A stretch of 31,592 nucleotides of DNA from VGDP01 sp040905845 (lineage in GTDB: Bacteria > Pseudomonadota > Alphaproteobacteria > SP197): the NCBI GenBank assembly GCA_040905845.1, contig JBBDQV010000121.1, positions 1 to 31,592 of the forward strand, read 5' to 3'. Numbering within the stretch: the stretch's first letter is position 1; the number at the start of each line of letters is the position of its first letter. The notes below the pieces were generated by a model. That model saw only the letters and a list, made by a program, of their open reading frames with translations, was not told where the DNA came from and searched no databases. A program made the translations under genes and the position numbers. Of the stretch, positions 1 to 7,833 are shown piece after piece.

Positions 1-3
1 GCC

Positions 4-189
4 TCAATCAAGAAAGGGCCCGGCATTCGTGTCACAATCAACGAGTCGCTGCTTAACAGCGAGCTGAACGGGTTCGAGCCAGAACTTGGCGGAACTGTCA
101 TCGCGATCGATGTGAACATGTGGGGGTTCGAAGCCCTCATTGCTATAGACGAAGAGCCGGTAGGGCCCTTCCCGAAGGACCGTCGGCAT
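4..189 (-). CDS. DUF4160 domain protein, probably 3'-truncated
   Basis: The product begins MPTVLREGPYR, continues with a PPHVHIDRDD block and then KFWLEPV. This is the characteristic N-terminal two thirds of DUF4160 proteins, small proteins of unknown function often found next to DUF2442 genes and sometimes suspected of toxin-antitoxin roles. The frame ends at a TGA at positions 4-6 after 61 residues, whereas family members usually run to about 80-90. The last 17 residues do not resemble the usual C-terminal helix, so the gene is probably truncated or frameshifted. The ATG at 187-189 is chosen because homologues begin at MPTVLREG; the frame itself is open to an upstream ATG at 237. A partner gene, if any, would lie beyond the left edge. 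Confidence 0.6.
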   Translation of the reverse strand: MPTVLREGPYRLFVYSNEGFEPPHVHIDRDDSSAKFWLEPVQLAVKQRLVDCDTNAGPFLD

Positions 190-476
190 CGGACCCTCCG
201 AGACGGACACGCAAGGTTCGCACCAATAAGCCCACAAGGACGGGGGCTAGATGCTCGAATGTCGATGTCCGGCGTTCGCATACCTGCACCGGGTGGCGAA
301 GTCAATCTCCGGCGGAACTCCCGGTTGATCACCTCGCGTGCGCATTTCGAGCCGAACGATCACACGGCTCAGCCAGGTGTCACGAAGCACCGATCAAGGG
401 CAACGAGAACTGATACCGCCACTGGCCAAGGCAATGCAGGAAGTTGAGCGCTGGCGGAGCACCCGGCCCATTCGCC
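190..476. other. Intergenic stretch without a convincing gene
   Basis: I see no gene I can support here. The plus-strand frame from 329 to about 481 is free of stops and ends in a protein-like tail (ELIPPLAKAMQEVERW...), but it has no start codon preceded by a ribosome binding site and no family I recognise. It might be the remnant of a lost gene that once ended tail-to-tail with the deacylase gene at 477. Confidence 0.4.
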
Positions 477-1487
477 CTATGTGAGCGGATCGGCGCGGTC
501 GCTCGCCAGATGGAGCAGGCAGTCGCCCGCCTCGACGCGGCCGATGGCGCGCGTGCAGATGACCAGCCCGGTGCGCCGGATCGCTACGGGCTCGGGCGAC
601 CTGTCGGGGTGCTCGGGGACGTGGACGTGGCCGACCAGCGCACCCTTCGCCACCTCGTCGCCAAGGCCGACCGCCGGCGCGAACACGCCGTCGCTCGGCG
701 CGAACGCGTAGTAGCCGCAGTCGCTAATCTCGGGCGGGCGCGGCGCCGGCGCCGGCTCGGGCGCGGCCCTCGTGATTCCCAGGTGAGCGAGCAGGTTGCG
801 CACCCCGCGCGCGACGAGACCGACGCCGTCCGGCGACACCACGCCCGCGCCGCCGTACTCGCCGCCGAGCTTCGGCACCCGGTGCGTCTTGGCGGGCGTC
901 GTCGAGGTGCCGTCGGCCTCGGCCTTGCCCCAGACGATGATGCGCGGCGCCCCGAACGCGCGCGCCGCCGCCAGGGTGCGCCGGTCGAGCGCGTCCTCGC
1001 CGGTCAGCGCGAGCGAGACGAACGGCAGGTAGCTGAGCGAGGCGCCACCCGCGTGCAGATCGACGAAGAGATCCGCCATGGGCACCAGGGTCTCGGACAG
1101 GTAGTACGCGATCTGGCTGGTCGGCGGGCCCGTCGGATCGCCTGGAAAGGCGCGGTTCAGGTTGCCGCCATCGAGCGGCGAGACGCGCGCGCCCGCCTTC
1201 GCCGCCGGCAGGTTCGCCGCCGGCAGCACGATGACGCGGCCCTTGATCGCCGCCGGATCAAGCGTGCGGATCAGATCGCCCAGCACGATCTGGCCTTCGT
1301 ACTCGTCGCCATGGTTGCCGGCCATGAGCAGGATCGTGGGGCCGGCGCCGTTGCGGAACACCGCCAGGGGAATCGGGATCACGCCGTAGGCCGAGCGTGT
1401 CACCGAGTGGGGCAGGTTGAGCGTGCCGACCTGCCGGCCATCGCGTTCGAAGTCGATCTCGGTCCACAGCCGCGTTCGTCCCGTCAT
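477..1487 (-). CDS. Succinylglutamate desuccinylase/aspartoacylase (AstE/AspA) family zinc deacylase
   Basis: A 336-residue zinc-dependent amidohydrolase of the M14-like AstE/AspA family, which removes acyl groups from N-acyl amino acids; DoeB-type N-acetyl-diaminobutyrate deacetylases belong to the same family. Visible motifs are GNHGDEYEG at residues 57-65 (zinc ligands H59 and E62), NLNRAFPG at 109-116 (substrate-carboxylate arginine R112) and DLHAGG at 143-148 (third ligand H145). The C-terminal 90 residues, beginning near GYYAFAPSDG, form the beta-sandwich typical of the family. A GAGGGA ribosome binding site sits 6-7 bases before the ATG. It follows the PLP enzyme gene by 34 bases on the same strand, so the two are probably cotranscribed. 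The acyl substrate cannot be read from the sequence. Confidence 0.88.
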   Translation of the reverse strand: MTGRTRLWTEIDFERDGRQVGTLNLPHSVTRSAYGVIPIPLAVFRNGAGPTILLMAGNHGDEYEGQIVLGDLIRTLDPAAIKGRVIVLPAANLPAAKAGARVSPLDGGNLNRAFPGDPTGPPTSQIAYYLSETLVPMADLFVDLHAGGASLSYLPFVSLALTGEDALDRRTLAAARAFGAPRIIVWGKAEADGTSTTPAKTHRVPKLGGEYGGAGVVSPDGVGLVARGVRNLLAHLGITRAAPEPAPAPRPPEISDCGYYAFAPSDGVFAPAVGLGDEVAKGALVGHVHVPEHPDRSPEPVAIRRTGLVICTRAIGRVEAGDCLLHLASDRADPLT

Positions 1488-1521
1488 CGGCGTCCCTCGT
1501 CGTGCTGGGTGGAAGTTTGGC

Positions 1522-2724
1522 TCAAACGGTGGCCCGACGCGGCCGCTCGGGCCAGGCGAGCAAGTTCGCGAAGTACGCCGCGTCGCCGACCGCGGGCGGC
1601 GGCACCGCCGGGGCCGAGGCGGGCGATGCCGCGACGATCTCTGCGATCCTTCGGCAAGCCAGCGCCATCTCCTCGTCGGTGCACGGGCGAGGATCGAGCA
1701 GGATGAAGCCGCGCGCGACGTCGTAGGCCCAGACCACGATGCCGGGCTCGCCCGCCTCGAGCGCGGCGCCGAGCTGCCAGGCGTTGAGGCCGGCGCGGAT
1801 CGGGTCCACGGTCACGCGCACGCGCTCGAACGGGTTGCCAAGCGGGTCCGGCACGACCGCGACGTCGAGCCCGCGCACGGCGCGCAGGCACTCGGCGGCC
1901 GCGCCGGCCCGACGAGCCCACTCCCTGGCTTGCTGCGCCGGATCGAGCGTTCGCCAACGGCGCAGCGCGGCGATCGCGCCGACGACCCCTTCCTTGCCGG
2001 CCTTCATGGGCCGGCCGACGCCGCGCTCGTTCAAGAGGCAGGCGCGGACCAGGTCGAGCCGACCGGCGATGATCCCGGCCGTCAACCCCGCATGGATCTT
2101 CTGGGCACTCTTGATCATGAGATCGGCGCCGTCCTCGAACCAGGAGCGAAGCCCGTGCTGGGCCGCGGCGTCGACGATGACCGGGACGCCGTCGGCATGG
2201 CAGGTCGCCGCGAACGTCGGAAGGTCAACAAGTCGCGGCGAGACGTCCAGGTCGCCGACGACGTAAAGCGCGGCGGCAACGTCGGGCGTCAGCGCCTGGC
2301 GCAATGCCTCGGCGGAGCACGCGTCGGCGTCGCCCACCATGACAAGGCGCGCGCCCGGCAGGGTGACGATCTGGCCCGCGGTGGCGCCGCTGCTGAAGTC
2401 GTGACCGCGTTGCATGACGATGTCGCGCCGAAGTCCCGTTGCATCGGGCAGACGACCGATGGCCGCGAGATCGCAGCCGGTCATGCACGCCGCGACCGCG
2501 ACCGAGATACCCGCCGCGGCGCAGCCGGTCACGCAGCCGGCCTCGGCGCCGGTCGCCTCGGCGATGGTCTCGCTCGCCACCCGCTGCAGGTCGGCGACGT
2601 CGACCGCCAGCGGCAGCAGGCGCGCGGCGGCCTCGATCGCCTCGGGACAGGCGCCGAAGCCGCCATAGACGGTCGGCGCGCCGCACAGGTTGATGAGACG
2701 CCGGAGCCCGAGCTCGTCGCGGAT
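1522..2724 (-). CDS. SelA/DgaE-like PLP-dependent enzyme, start codon unclear
   Basis: This is a fold-type I PLP enzyme of the SelA-related group that includes D-glucosaminate-6-phosphate ammonia-lyase (DgaE) and is often annotated 'aminotransferase class V-fold'. The N-terminal block LGLRRLINLCGAPTVYGG, the segment ATGAEAGCVTGCAAAGI, an aspartate in VIVDAAAQ and the Schiff-base lysine in KSAQKIHAG (about residue 209 counted from 2724) are all present. The conserved N-terminus lies upstream of the first ordinary start codon, the GTG at 2578-2580. The frame is open back to a TAG at 2764-2766 but holds no ATG, GTG or TTG before that GTG. I provisionally place the start at the ATC 2722-2724, 13 bases after a GGGGAGGA sequence. 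A small lesion at the 5' end is an equal possibility. Probable activity is an ammonia-lyase or aldolase-type reaction on an amino acid or amino-sugar acid (inference). The deacylase gene follows. Confidence 0.75.
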   Translation of the reverse strand: MRDELGLRRLINLCGAPTVYGGFGACPEAIEAAARLLPLAVDVADLQRVASETIAEATGAEAGCVTGCAAAGISVAVAACMTGCDLAAIGRLPDATGLRRDIVMQRGHDFSSGATAGQIVTLPGARLVMVGDADACSAEALRQALTPDVAAALYVVGDLDVSPRLVDLPTFAATCHADGVPVIVDAAAQHGLRSWFEDGADLMIKSAQKIHAGLTAGIIAGRLDLVRACLLNERGVGRPMKAGKEGVVGAIAALRRWRTLDPAQQAREWARRAGAAAECLRAVRGLDVAVVPDPLGNPFERVRVTVDPIRAGLNAWQLGAALEAGEPGIVVWAYDVARGFILLDPRPCTDEEMALACRRIAEIVAASPASAPAVPPPAVGDAAYFANLLAWPERPRRATV

Positions 2725-2791
2725 GTCGGTCTCGGCGTCCTCCCCACCGTCGCCGCGCCGAGCCTACACGTGGCGCCAGCGCTACCTGGCG

Positions 2792-2822
2792 AAAAAACGA
2801 CGGGCGGGCCCGAGGCCCGCCC
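2792..2822 (-). terminator. Rho-independent terminator of the first binding-protein gene
   Basis: A perfect 9-base GC stem (2802-2810 with 2814-2822, loop CGA) is followed on the minus strand, after four bases, by six U residues (A run at 2792-2797). It lies 29 bases after the stop codon of the binding-protein gene ending at 2852. Transcription of the PLP enzyme gene therefore probably needs either read-through or its own promoter between about 2740 and 2790. Confidence 0.85.
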
Positions 2823-2851
2823 CAATGCCGGGAGAGTCGAACGTCCAGCCT

Positions 2852-4435
2852 CTAGGCCCAGGTGAACCGGGCGAAGTCGTATGTGGAATCGAGGTGGATG
2901 ATCGGGTTGTGGTTGGTGCGGATGAGATGCGGGATCGGCTCGTGCGTGATGTAGACGTAGGCCGCCGTGTCGTCGAGGATCTCCGCCATGCGCTGGTAAA
3001 TCTCCTCGCGCTTGGCCGTATCCGTCTCGGCGAGACCCTTGTCGAACAGCTCGTCGAACTCGGGGTTCTTCCACCGCTCCCAGTTCCAAATGCCGACCTG
3101 GCCCGAGACGTACCATTGGTACATCTGCGACGGGTCCGGCGAATCGCCGTAGCGGGCGATGTAGAGTTGAAGGTCCTTCCACGCATCGCCGCGGCTCTCG
3201 AGCCCGAGGTCCCACCACACGCCCGACTCGAGTGGGATGATCTCGAGGTTGATGCCGATCTCGGCCAGGTTGGCCTGGACGATGGACGCCGCGGAGTTCT
3301 GGGCTTGGTTGTTGATGATCTTGATGTCGAGGGCCAGGCCTTCGGCCCCGGCCTCGGCGACCAACGCCTTGGCCTTCTCGACGTCGCGGTTTTGATATTT
3401 GCTCGACGTCCGGCTGCCGATCAGGCCAGGCGGCACGACGCCGTAGGAGCGCGGCGCGTTGCCGCCGTAACTGGCGAGCAGGATCGCGTCGACGTCGACC
3501 GCATAGCAGATCGCCTCGCGTACCCGCTTGTCGGTGAGCTTGGGGTGCTCGGTGTTCATGCCCATCCACGTCCAGCGCAGCCCGGCGACCTCGAAGTAGG
3601 TGGAGCCTTCGGGTGGCGCCGTTTTGTAACGCGAAGCGGAGTCGACGCTGATCACCGTCAGGTCGAGCTCGCCCGCCTCGAACGCGAGCTCGGCGGTTTT
3701 CTCGTCCTCGACAATGATGATGTCGATGGCCTCGATCGAGGGCTTCTCGCCGATCCACTCGGGGTTGGCGCGCAGCTCGATCCGCTGCTTGGGGAGCCAG
3801 TTGGCCACGATGTAGGGGCCGCATTGGGCCGGGAACGTCGCGTCGTAGCGCTTCACCTTGGTGCCGTCGGCCTGCGAGCTGTCGACCTCTGTACCGGTCG
3901 CCTCGATCGCCTTCTTGCAGACGATGCTGCCGGTGCCGTCACCGAGCGCGGTGAGCCACAACGGCGCGAACGGCTTGTCGAGGACCAAGAGGCCCTCGTG
4001 GGCGCCGAGGATCTCGACGTGATCGACGACGACGAACTTGTCCTTCCACTCCGAATGGCGCATGCGTTCGATCGAGTACTTGACGTCCTCTGCGGTGACC
4101 TCGCCGTAGCCGCCGCTCCACTGGTAGCCGGGCTTCAGCTTGAAGTGGATGTTGAGGTCGTCGCGCTGCGAGATCTCCTCGACCATCGGTCCGGGCACCC
4201 AGCCCCACTTGTCGCCGGGCGCGTAGTTGGCGAGCTGGGTCAGGCACGCGACCTGGGTCCAGATCTCGACGCCACCGACCATCCAGCCCGGATCGAGCAC
4301 CTGGATGTCGCGGTTTGTCCGCACTTTCAGCGTCTTGCCGTCCTGCGACAGGCTCATCGCCGGGAAAGCCGCGGTCCCGCCCGCGGCCATGGCAAGCTGC
4401 ATCACAATACGCCGGGTGAAACTCGTCATGGCCAT
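2852..4435 (-). CDS. ABC transporter substrate-binding protein, family 5 (peptide/opine type), copy 1
   Basis: A 527-residue periplasmic solute-binding protein of the SBP_bac_5 (DppA/OppA) family that would deliver its ligand to an ABC permease. The N-terminus has TRRIVMQ followed by a hydrophobic run, resembling a Tat signal, and there is no lipobox. Family landmarks include the 'LDPGWM' N-terminal strand, TAEDVKYSIERM near residue 120, a GPYIVANW segment and the PEFDELFDKGL helix near the C-terminus. The ATG at 4435 is chosen because AGGGAGG lies five bases upstream; the frame remains open much further but only as antisense. It is exactly as long as the neighbouring binding protein and clearly paralogous. 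It has its own strong promoter and a terminator. No permease or ATPase gene is in the window, so its transporter must be elsewhere. Ligand unknown; peptides, opines or modified amino acids would fit the context. Confidence 0.93.
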   Translation of the reverse strand: MAMTSFTRRIVMQLAMAAGGTAAFPAMSLSQDGKTLKVRTNRDIQVLDPGWMVGGVEIWTQVACLTQLANYAPGDKWGWVPGPMVEEISQRDDLNIHFKLKPGYQWSGGYGEVTAEDVKYSIERMRHSEWKDKFVVVDHVEILGAHEGLLVLDKPFAPLWLTALGDGTGSIVCKKAIEATGTEVDSSQADGTKVKRYDATFPAQCGPYIVANWLPKQRIELRANPEWIGEKPSIEAIDIIIVEDEKTAELAFEAGELDLTVISVDSASRYKTAPPEGSTYFEVAGLRWTWMGMNTEHPKLTDKRVREAICYAVDVDAILLASYGGNAPRSYGVVPPGLIGSRTSSKYQNRDVEKAKALVAEAGAEGLALDIKIINNQAQNSAASIVQANLAEIGINLEIIPLESGVWWDLGLESRGDAWKDLQLYIARYGDSPDPSQMYQWYVSGQVGIWNWERWKNPEFDELFDKGLAETDTAKREEIYQRMAEILDDTAAYVYITHEPIPHLIRTNHNPIIHLDSTYDFARFTWA

Positions 4436-4484
4436 GGAAGCCTCCCTGCTTCTCGCGGCGGACCTTGTCGCCGCTGTATACGAA

Positions 4485-4513
4485 AGTATCGGGCGAGCCG
4501 TGTCCCTTGTCAA
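4485..4513 (-). promoter_or_regulatory. Sigma70-type promoter of binding-protein gene copy 1
   Basis: A consensus -35 TTGACA (4508-4513) is separated by 17 bases from GATACT (4485-4490), about 50 bases before the start codon. Just downstream the strand reads ATAC-TTTC-GTAT, a small palindrome that could be an operator. A related sequence occurs at the same place upstream of the paralogous gene. Confidence 0.7.
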
Positions 4514-4542
4514 AGCGATCATGGGGGCGTCCGGCCCTCGGC

Positions 4543-6126
4543 TCAGGCCGCTGCGAACCCCGGCAGGAACATGAGCCCGTCGGGGAAGATCGCCGGGACG
4601 ACGTCGTCGCGGTGCAGGTGCGGGATCGGCTCGTGGGTAATCCAGACGTAGGCGCCCGTTTCCTCCATGATCTCCTGCATGCGCACGTAGATCGCCGCGC
4701 GCTTGGCGGGATCGCGCTCCTTGATGCCGTCCGAGGCCAGGCGGTCGAACTCCTCGCTCGTCCATCGCTCCCAGTTCCACACGCCGACCTGGCTGGAGAC
4801 GTACCACTGCATCATCTGGCTCGGGTCGGGCGCGTCGCCGTAACGCTGCAGGATGAGCTGCAGGTCCTTCCAATCGGCGCCCTCGGATTCGAGCCCCAGG
4901 TTCCAGAACGTCGCCTCGTCGTAAGGCCGCACGTCGACGATCAGGCCGATCTCGGCCAGGTTCGCCTGGATGATCTGGGCCGCGCTCAGGCGATCGGACT
5001 TGTTGAGGGTGGTGAGGGAGAGCGTCATGCCCTCGGCACCCACCTCGGCGATCAGCGCCTTGGCGCCCTCGACGTCGCGCCCGCCGATCCCCGATGCGTC
5101 GCGATGGCCGAGCACGCCGGGCGGCACCACGCCAAACGAGCGCGGGGACGCGTCGGCGTAGGCGGCGGCGAGAATGGCATCCACGTCGACCGCCCGCTGA
5201 ATCGCCTGGCGCACGCGAAGATCGGCGAGGTTCGCGTGCTGGGTGTTCATGCCGAGCCAAGTCCAGAACGTGCCGGGGCGCATGGTCAACGTGGTGTCCG
5301 CGGGCATGACCTGCTGATACGCCTTGAGCGAATCAAGGCTGATCGCGGTCAAGTCCAGCTCACCCGCGTCGTAGGCGATCTCGGCCGCCTTCTCGTCCTC
5401 GATGGTGACGATGTGGATCTCGGCGAACGCGGGCTCCGGCCCGTTCCAGTCGGGGTTGCGCGTGAGCTCGACACGTTGCTTCGGCAGCCAGTCCTTGACC
5501 ATGTACGGGCCGCAGATAGCCGGGAACTCGGCGCCGAACGTCTTGACCACGGTGCCGTCCTCGAGCGTCGCCGCCGTGCCCCGCTCCTCGATCGCGCGCT
5601 TGCAGACGAAGCTCGCGGTCGCGTGCGGGATCGTGGTCAGCCAGATCGGCGCGAACGGCTCCTTGAGCACGATCGAGCCAGCAAGGGCGTCGTGCACCTC
5701 GACGTGATCGAGCACCGCCCACTTGCCGGCCCACGGCGCCTGATTCGCCGGATTGGCGAGCCGCTCGATCGAGTACTGGACGTCCTCGGCCGAAAGCTCG
5801 CCGTTGCCATTCGACCACTGGATGCCCGGGCGCAGCCGGAAGTCGATGCGCAGATCATCGACCTGCTCCAGGTGTTCGACGAAGTCCGACGCCCGCCAGC
5901 CCCACGTCTCGCCGGGTGTGTAGACGGCGAGCGTGCCGAGGCAGGCGTGCTGGAGCGTCGTCTCGGCCAGGCCGCCGATCATCCAGCCGGGATCGAGCGA
6001 CTGCGGGTCGAGGTCGGTGCGCACGCGCAAGACGCGCCCGTCGGCCGAGAGCGAGACGCGCGGGCCGAGGCCCGCAAGAGCCAGCGCGCCGAGCGCGGCC
6101 CGGCGCGACACCGAAAGCATGGCCAT
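4543..6126 (-). CDS. ABC transporter substrate-binding protein, family 5, copy 2
   Basis: A second 527-residue family-5 periplasmic binding protein, paralogous to the one that follows it and of identical length. Shared blocks include LDPGWMIGGL, a W-G-W motif, AEDVQYSIERL, GPYMVKDWLPKQRVEL, FGVVPPG and ITHEPIPHL. The N-terminus SVSRRAALGALALAGLG looks like a twin-arginine signal. The ATG at 6126 is chosen by comparison with the paralogue (both begin MAM followed by the RR signal); an in-frame ATG at 6231 would add 35 uncharacteristic residues. The ribosome binding site (GAGGGA) is rather distant, so the ATG at 6120 is also possible. It is separated from copy 1 by 107 bases containing a promoter. 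It diverges from the SDR gene across a 128-base regulatory region. Confidence 0.92.
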   Translation of the reverse strand: MAMLSVSRRAALGALALAGLGPRVSLSADGRVLRVRTDLDPQSLDPGWMIGGLAETTLQHACLGTLAVYTPGETWGWRASDFVEHLEQVDDLRIDFRLRPGIQWSNGNGELSAEDVQYSIERLANPANQAPWAGKWAVLDHVEVHDALAGSIVLKEPFAPIWLTTIPHATASFVCKRAIEERGTAATLEDGTVVKTFGAEFPAICGPYMVKDWLPKQRVELTRNPDWNGPEPAFAEIHIVTIEDEKAAEIAYDAGELDLTAISLDSLKAYQQVMPADTTLTMRPGTFWTWLGMNTQHANLADLRVRQAIQRAVDVDAILAAAYADASPRSFGVVPPGVLGHRDASGIGGRDVEGAKALIAEVGAEGMTLSLTTLNKSDRLSAAQIIQANLAEIGLIVDVRPYDEATFWNLGLESEGADWKDLQLILQRYGDAPDPSQMMQWYVSSQVGVWNWERWTSEEFDRLASDGIKERDPAKRAAIYVRMQEIMEETGAYVWITHEPIPHLHRDDVVPAIFPDGLMFLPGFAAA

Positions 6127-6165
6127 GGCAAACCCGCGTCCCTCGTGTCGCTTCTTGTATGCGGA

Positions 6166-6195
6166 AGTGTCCCTGGTATTCCGTATCGCTGTCAA
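6166..6195 (-). promoter_or_regulatory. Probable promoter of binding-protein gene copy 2
   Basis: TTGACA (6190-6195) is followed after 18 bases by GACACT (6166-6171). The 15 bases GACACTTCCGCATAC match 12 of 15 positions of GATACTTTCGTATAC at the promoter of copy 1. This suggests that promoter and possibly operator were duplicated together with the gene. It sits in the divergent region shared with the SDR operon. Confidence 0.55.
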
Positions 6196-6254
6196 ACACC
6201 GGGCCTTGTCGCGCGACCGGTTCATAGGCATGTTCGGGCGTTCTCGAGGGGAGC

Positions 6255-7031
6255 ATGATGGTCCATCGGCTCGACGGCAGGTGCGCGCTTGTCACCGGCG
6301 CGGGCAGCGGGATCGGCGCGGCGATCGCGCGGGCCCTGGCGCGCGCGGGCGCCCGCGTCGCGGTCAGCGACCTCGATGGGGCGGCGGCGGTGCGCGTCGC
6401 CGGCTCGATCGACGGCGCCCTCGCGCACCGTCTCGACGTGACCGACGCGGCGGCGACCAAAATTGTCGTCGCGATGGTTGCCAAGGCGCTCGGCGGACTC
6501 GACCTCGTCTGCGCCAACGCCGGTGTCTCGACCATGAACCGCGTGGTCGACCTGACCGAGGCCGAGTGGGACCACAACATGGCGGTCAACGCCAAGGGCG
6601 TGTTCCTGACCAACCAGGCTGCGGTGCGCCATTTCCTGGCGAGCGGCACCAAGGGCGTCATCGTCAACACGGCGTCGATGGCGGGGCATATGGGCGCGCC
6701 GTTCCTGGCCCACTACGTGGCGAGCAAGTTCGCCGTGGTCGGCTTCACCCAATCGCTCGCCAAGGAGGTCGGTCAGTACGGCATCCGCGTCAACGCCGTC
6801 TGCCCCGGCTTCGTGCGCACCTCGATGCAGGAGCGCGAGCTGGTCTGGGAAGGAACCTTGCGCGGCATCTCGCCCGCGGCGGTCAAGGCCGAGATGGTCG
6901 CCATGACTCCGCTCGGGCGCATCGAGGAGCCCGAGGACGTGGCCGACGTCGTCGTCTTCCTGGCGAGCGACGCGGCGCGCTTCATGACTGGCCAGGCGAT
7001 CAACGTGACCGGCGGCGCCAGGATGGACTGA
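6255..7031 (+). CDS. Short-chain dehydrogenase/reductase (classical SDR)
   Basis: A 258-residue NAD(P)-dependent oxidoreductase of the classical SDR type, cytoplasmic. Cofactor motif TGAGSGIG at residues 14-21, aspartate after the second strand (VSDLD, favouring NAD), CANAG at 86-90 and the catalytic set S141, Y154 and K158 (in YVASK) are all present. C-terminal GGARMD is typical. A GAGGGGAG sequence ends one base before the ATG at 6255, so the adjacent ATG at 6258 may be the real start. BtpA follows after four bases and the kinase overlaps BtpA, so this is the first gene of an operon. With a carbohydrate kinase downstream it probably oxidises a polyol or sugar-derived alcohol, but the substrate is inference. 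Confidence 0.92.
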   Translation: MMVHRLDGRCALVTGAGSGIGAAIARALARAGARVAVSDLDGAAAVRVAGSIDGALAHRLDVTDAAATKIVVAMVAKALGGLDLVCANAGVSTMNRVVDLTEAEWDHNMAVNAKGVFLTNQAAVRHFLASGTKGVIVNTASMAGHMGAPFLAHYVASKFAVVGFTQSLAKEVGQYGIRVNAVCPGFVRTSMQERELVWEGTLRGISPAAVKAEMVAMTPLGRIEEPEDVADVVVFLASDAARFMTGQAINVTGGARMD

Positions 7032-7035
7032 AGCC

Positions 7036-7833
7036 ATGCTCAAGGCGATCTTCGGCACCACCAAGGCGATCGTCGCGATGGCGCATCTGCCGCCGCTGCC
7101 CGGCGCGCCGGGCTACGACGCCAAGCGCGGCATGGCCGGCATCATCGACTGGGTCGCGAAGGACGTCGAAGCGCTCCAGGCGGCCGGCGTGGACGCGATC
7201 ATGTTCGGCAACGAGGGTGATCGGCCCTACGTGCTGAAGGCCTCGCCCGAGGGGCTCGCCGCAATGGCCGCCGTGGTCGCGACGATCAAGCCCGCGCTCA
7301 AGCTGCCGTTCGGCGTCGATTATCTGTGGGATCCGGTCGCGACCGTCGCGCTCGCCGCCGCCACCGGTGCGCGCTTCGCGCGCGAGGTGTTCACCGGAGT
7401 CTACGACTCCGACATGGGGCTGTGGCAGCCCGACTGCGCCGGCGCCCTCAGGCTGCGCCACGGCCTCGGGCGCGACGACCTCAAGCTGCTGTTCAACGTC
7501 AACGCCGAGTTCGCGGCCCCGCTCGGCGAGCGCGCGATCGAGCGCAAGGCCGAGAGCGCGGTGTTCTCCTCGCTCGCCGACGCCGTGTGCGTCTCGGGAC
7601 CGATGACCGGGCAGGCGGTCGAGGCCTCGGACCTCGAGCGGGTCAAGCGCCGCCTGCCGAATACTCCGGTGTTCGCCAACACCGGGGTCAACATCGACAA
7701 CGCCGGCGCCGTGCTGGGCGTCGCCGACGGCGCCGTGGTCGGCACCCACTTCAAGCGGGACGGCGTCACCTGGAACGCGGTCGATCCCGATCGCACTCGG
7801 CGCTTCATGGACGTAGTGCGCCGGCTGCGCTGA
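7036..7833 (+). CDS. BtpA/SgcQ family protein (TIM barrel)
   Basis: A 265-residue protein of the BtpA family, predicted (beta-alpha)8 barrels that include SgcQ of an Escherichia coli sugar operon and BtpA, first linked to photosystem I stability in cyanobacteria. Recognisable features are MAHLPPLPGAPGY at the N-terminus, GVDAIMFGNEGDRPY, NVNAEFAAPLGER and a C-terminal VFANTGVN...GAVVGTHFK phosphate-binding-like loop. Its stop overlaps the start of the FGGY kinase by one base (TGATG), so translation is coupled. In bacteria this family commonly sits with sugar kinases and dehydrogenases, and a role as lyase or epimerase on a phosphorylated intermediate is plausible but unproven. Confidence 0.88.
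   Translation: MLKAIFGTTKAIVAMAHLPPLPGAPGYDAKRGMAGIIDWVAKDVEALQAAGVDAIMFGNEGDRPYVLKASPEGLAAMAAVVATIKPALKLPFGVDYLWDPVATVALAAATGARFAREVFTGVYDSDMGLWQPDCAGALRLRHGLGRDDLKLLFNVNAEFAAPLGERAIERKAESAVFSSLADAVCVSGPMTGQAVEASDLERVKRRLPNTPVFANTGVNIDNAGAVLGVADGAVVGTHFKRDGVTWNAVDPDRTRRFMDVVRRLR

Noticed and set aside
329..481. A 50-codon stop-free plus-strand frame ending before the deacylase gene
   Set aside because: No start codon with a ribosome binding site and no recognisable family; kept only as a note.
4436..5260. A minus-strand frame open upstream of the first binding protein, suggesting an 802-residue protein
   Set aside because: The extension overlaps the second binding-protein gene in another frame. 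The true start has a good ribosome binding site and a promoter, so the extension is a shadow.
444..6258. Long open frames on the strand opposite the deacylase, PLP enzyme and binding-protein genes (up to about 650 codons)
   Set aside because: They are antisense shadows caused by high GC. They are rich in Arg, Ala and Gly, show no recognisable domain and lie exactly over well-supported genes.
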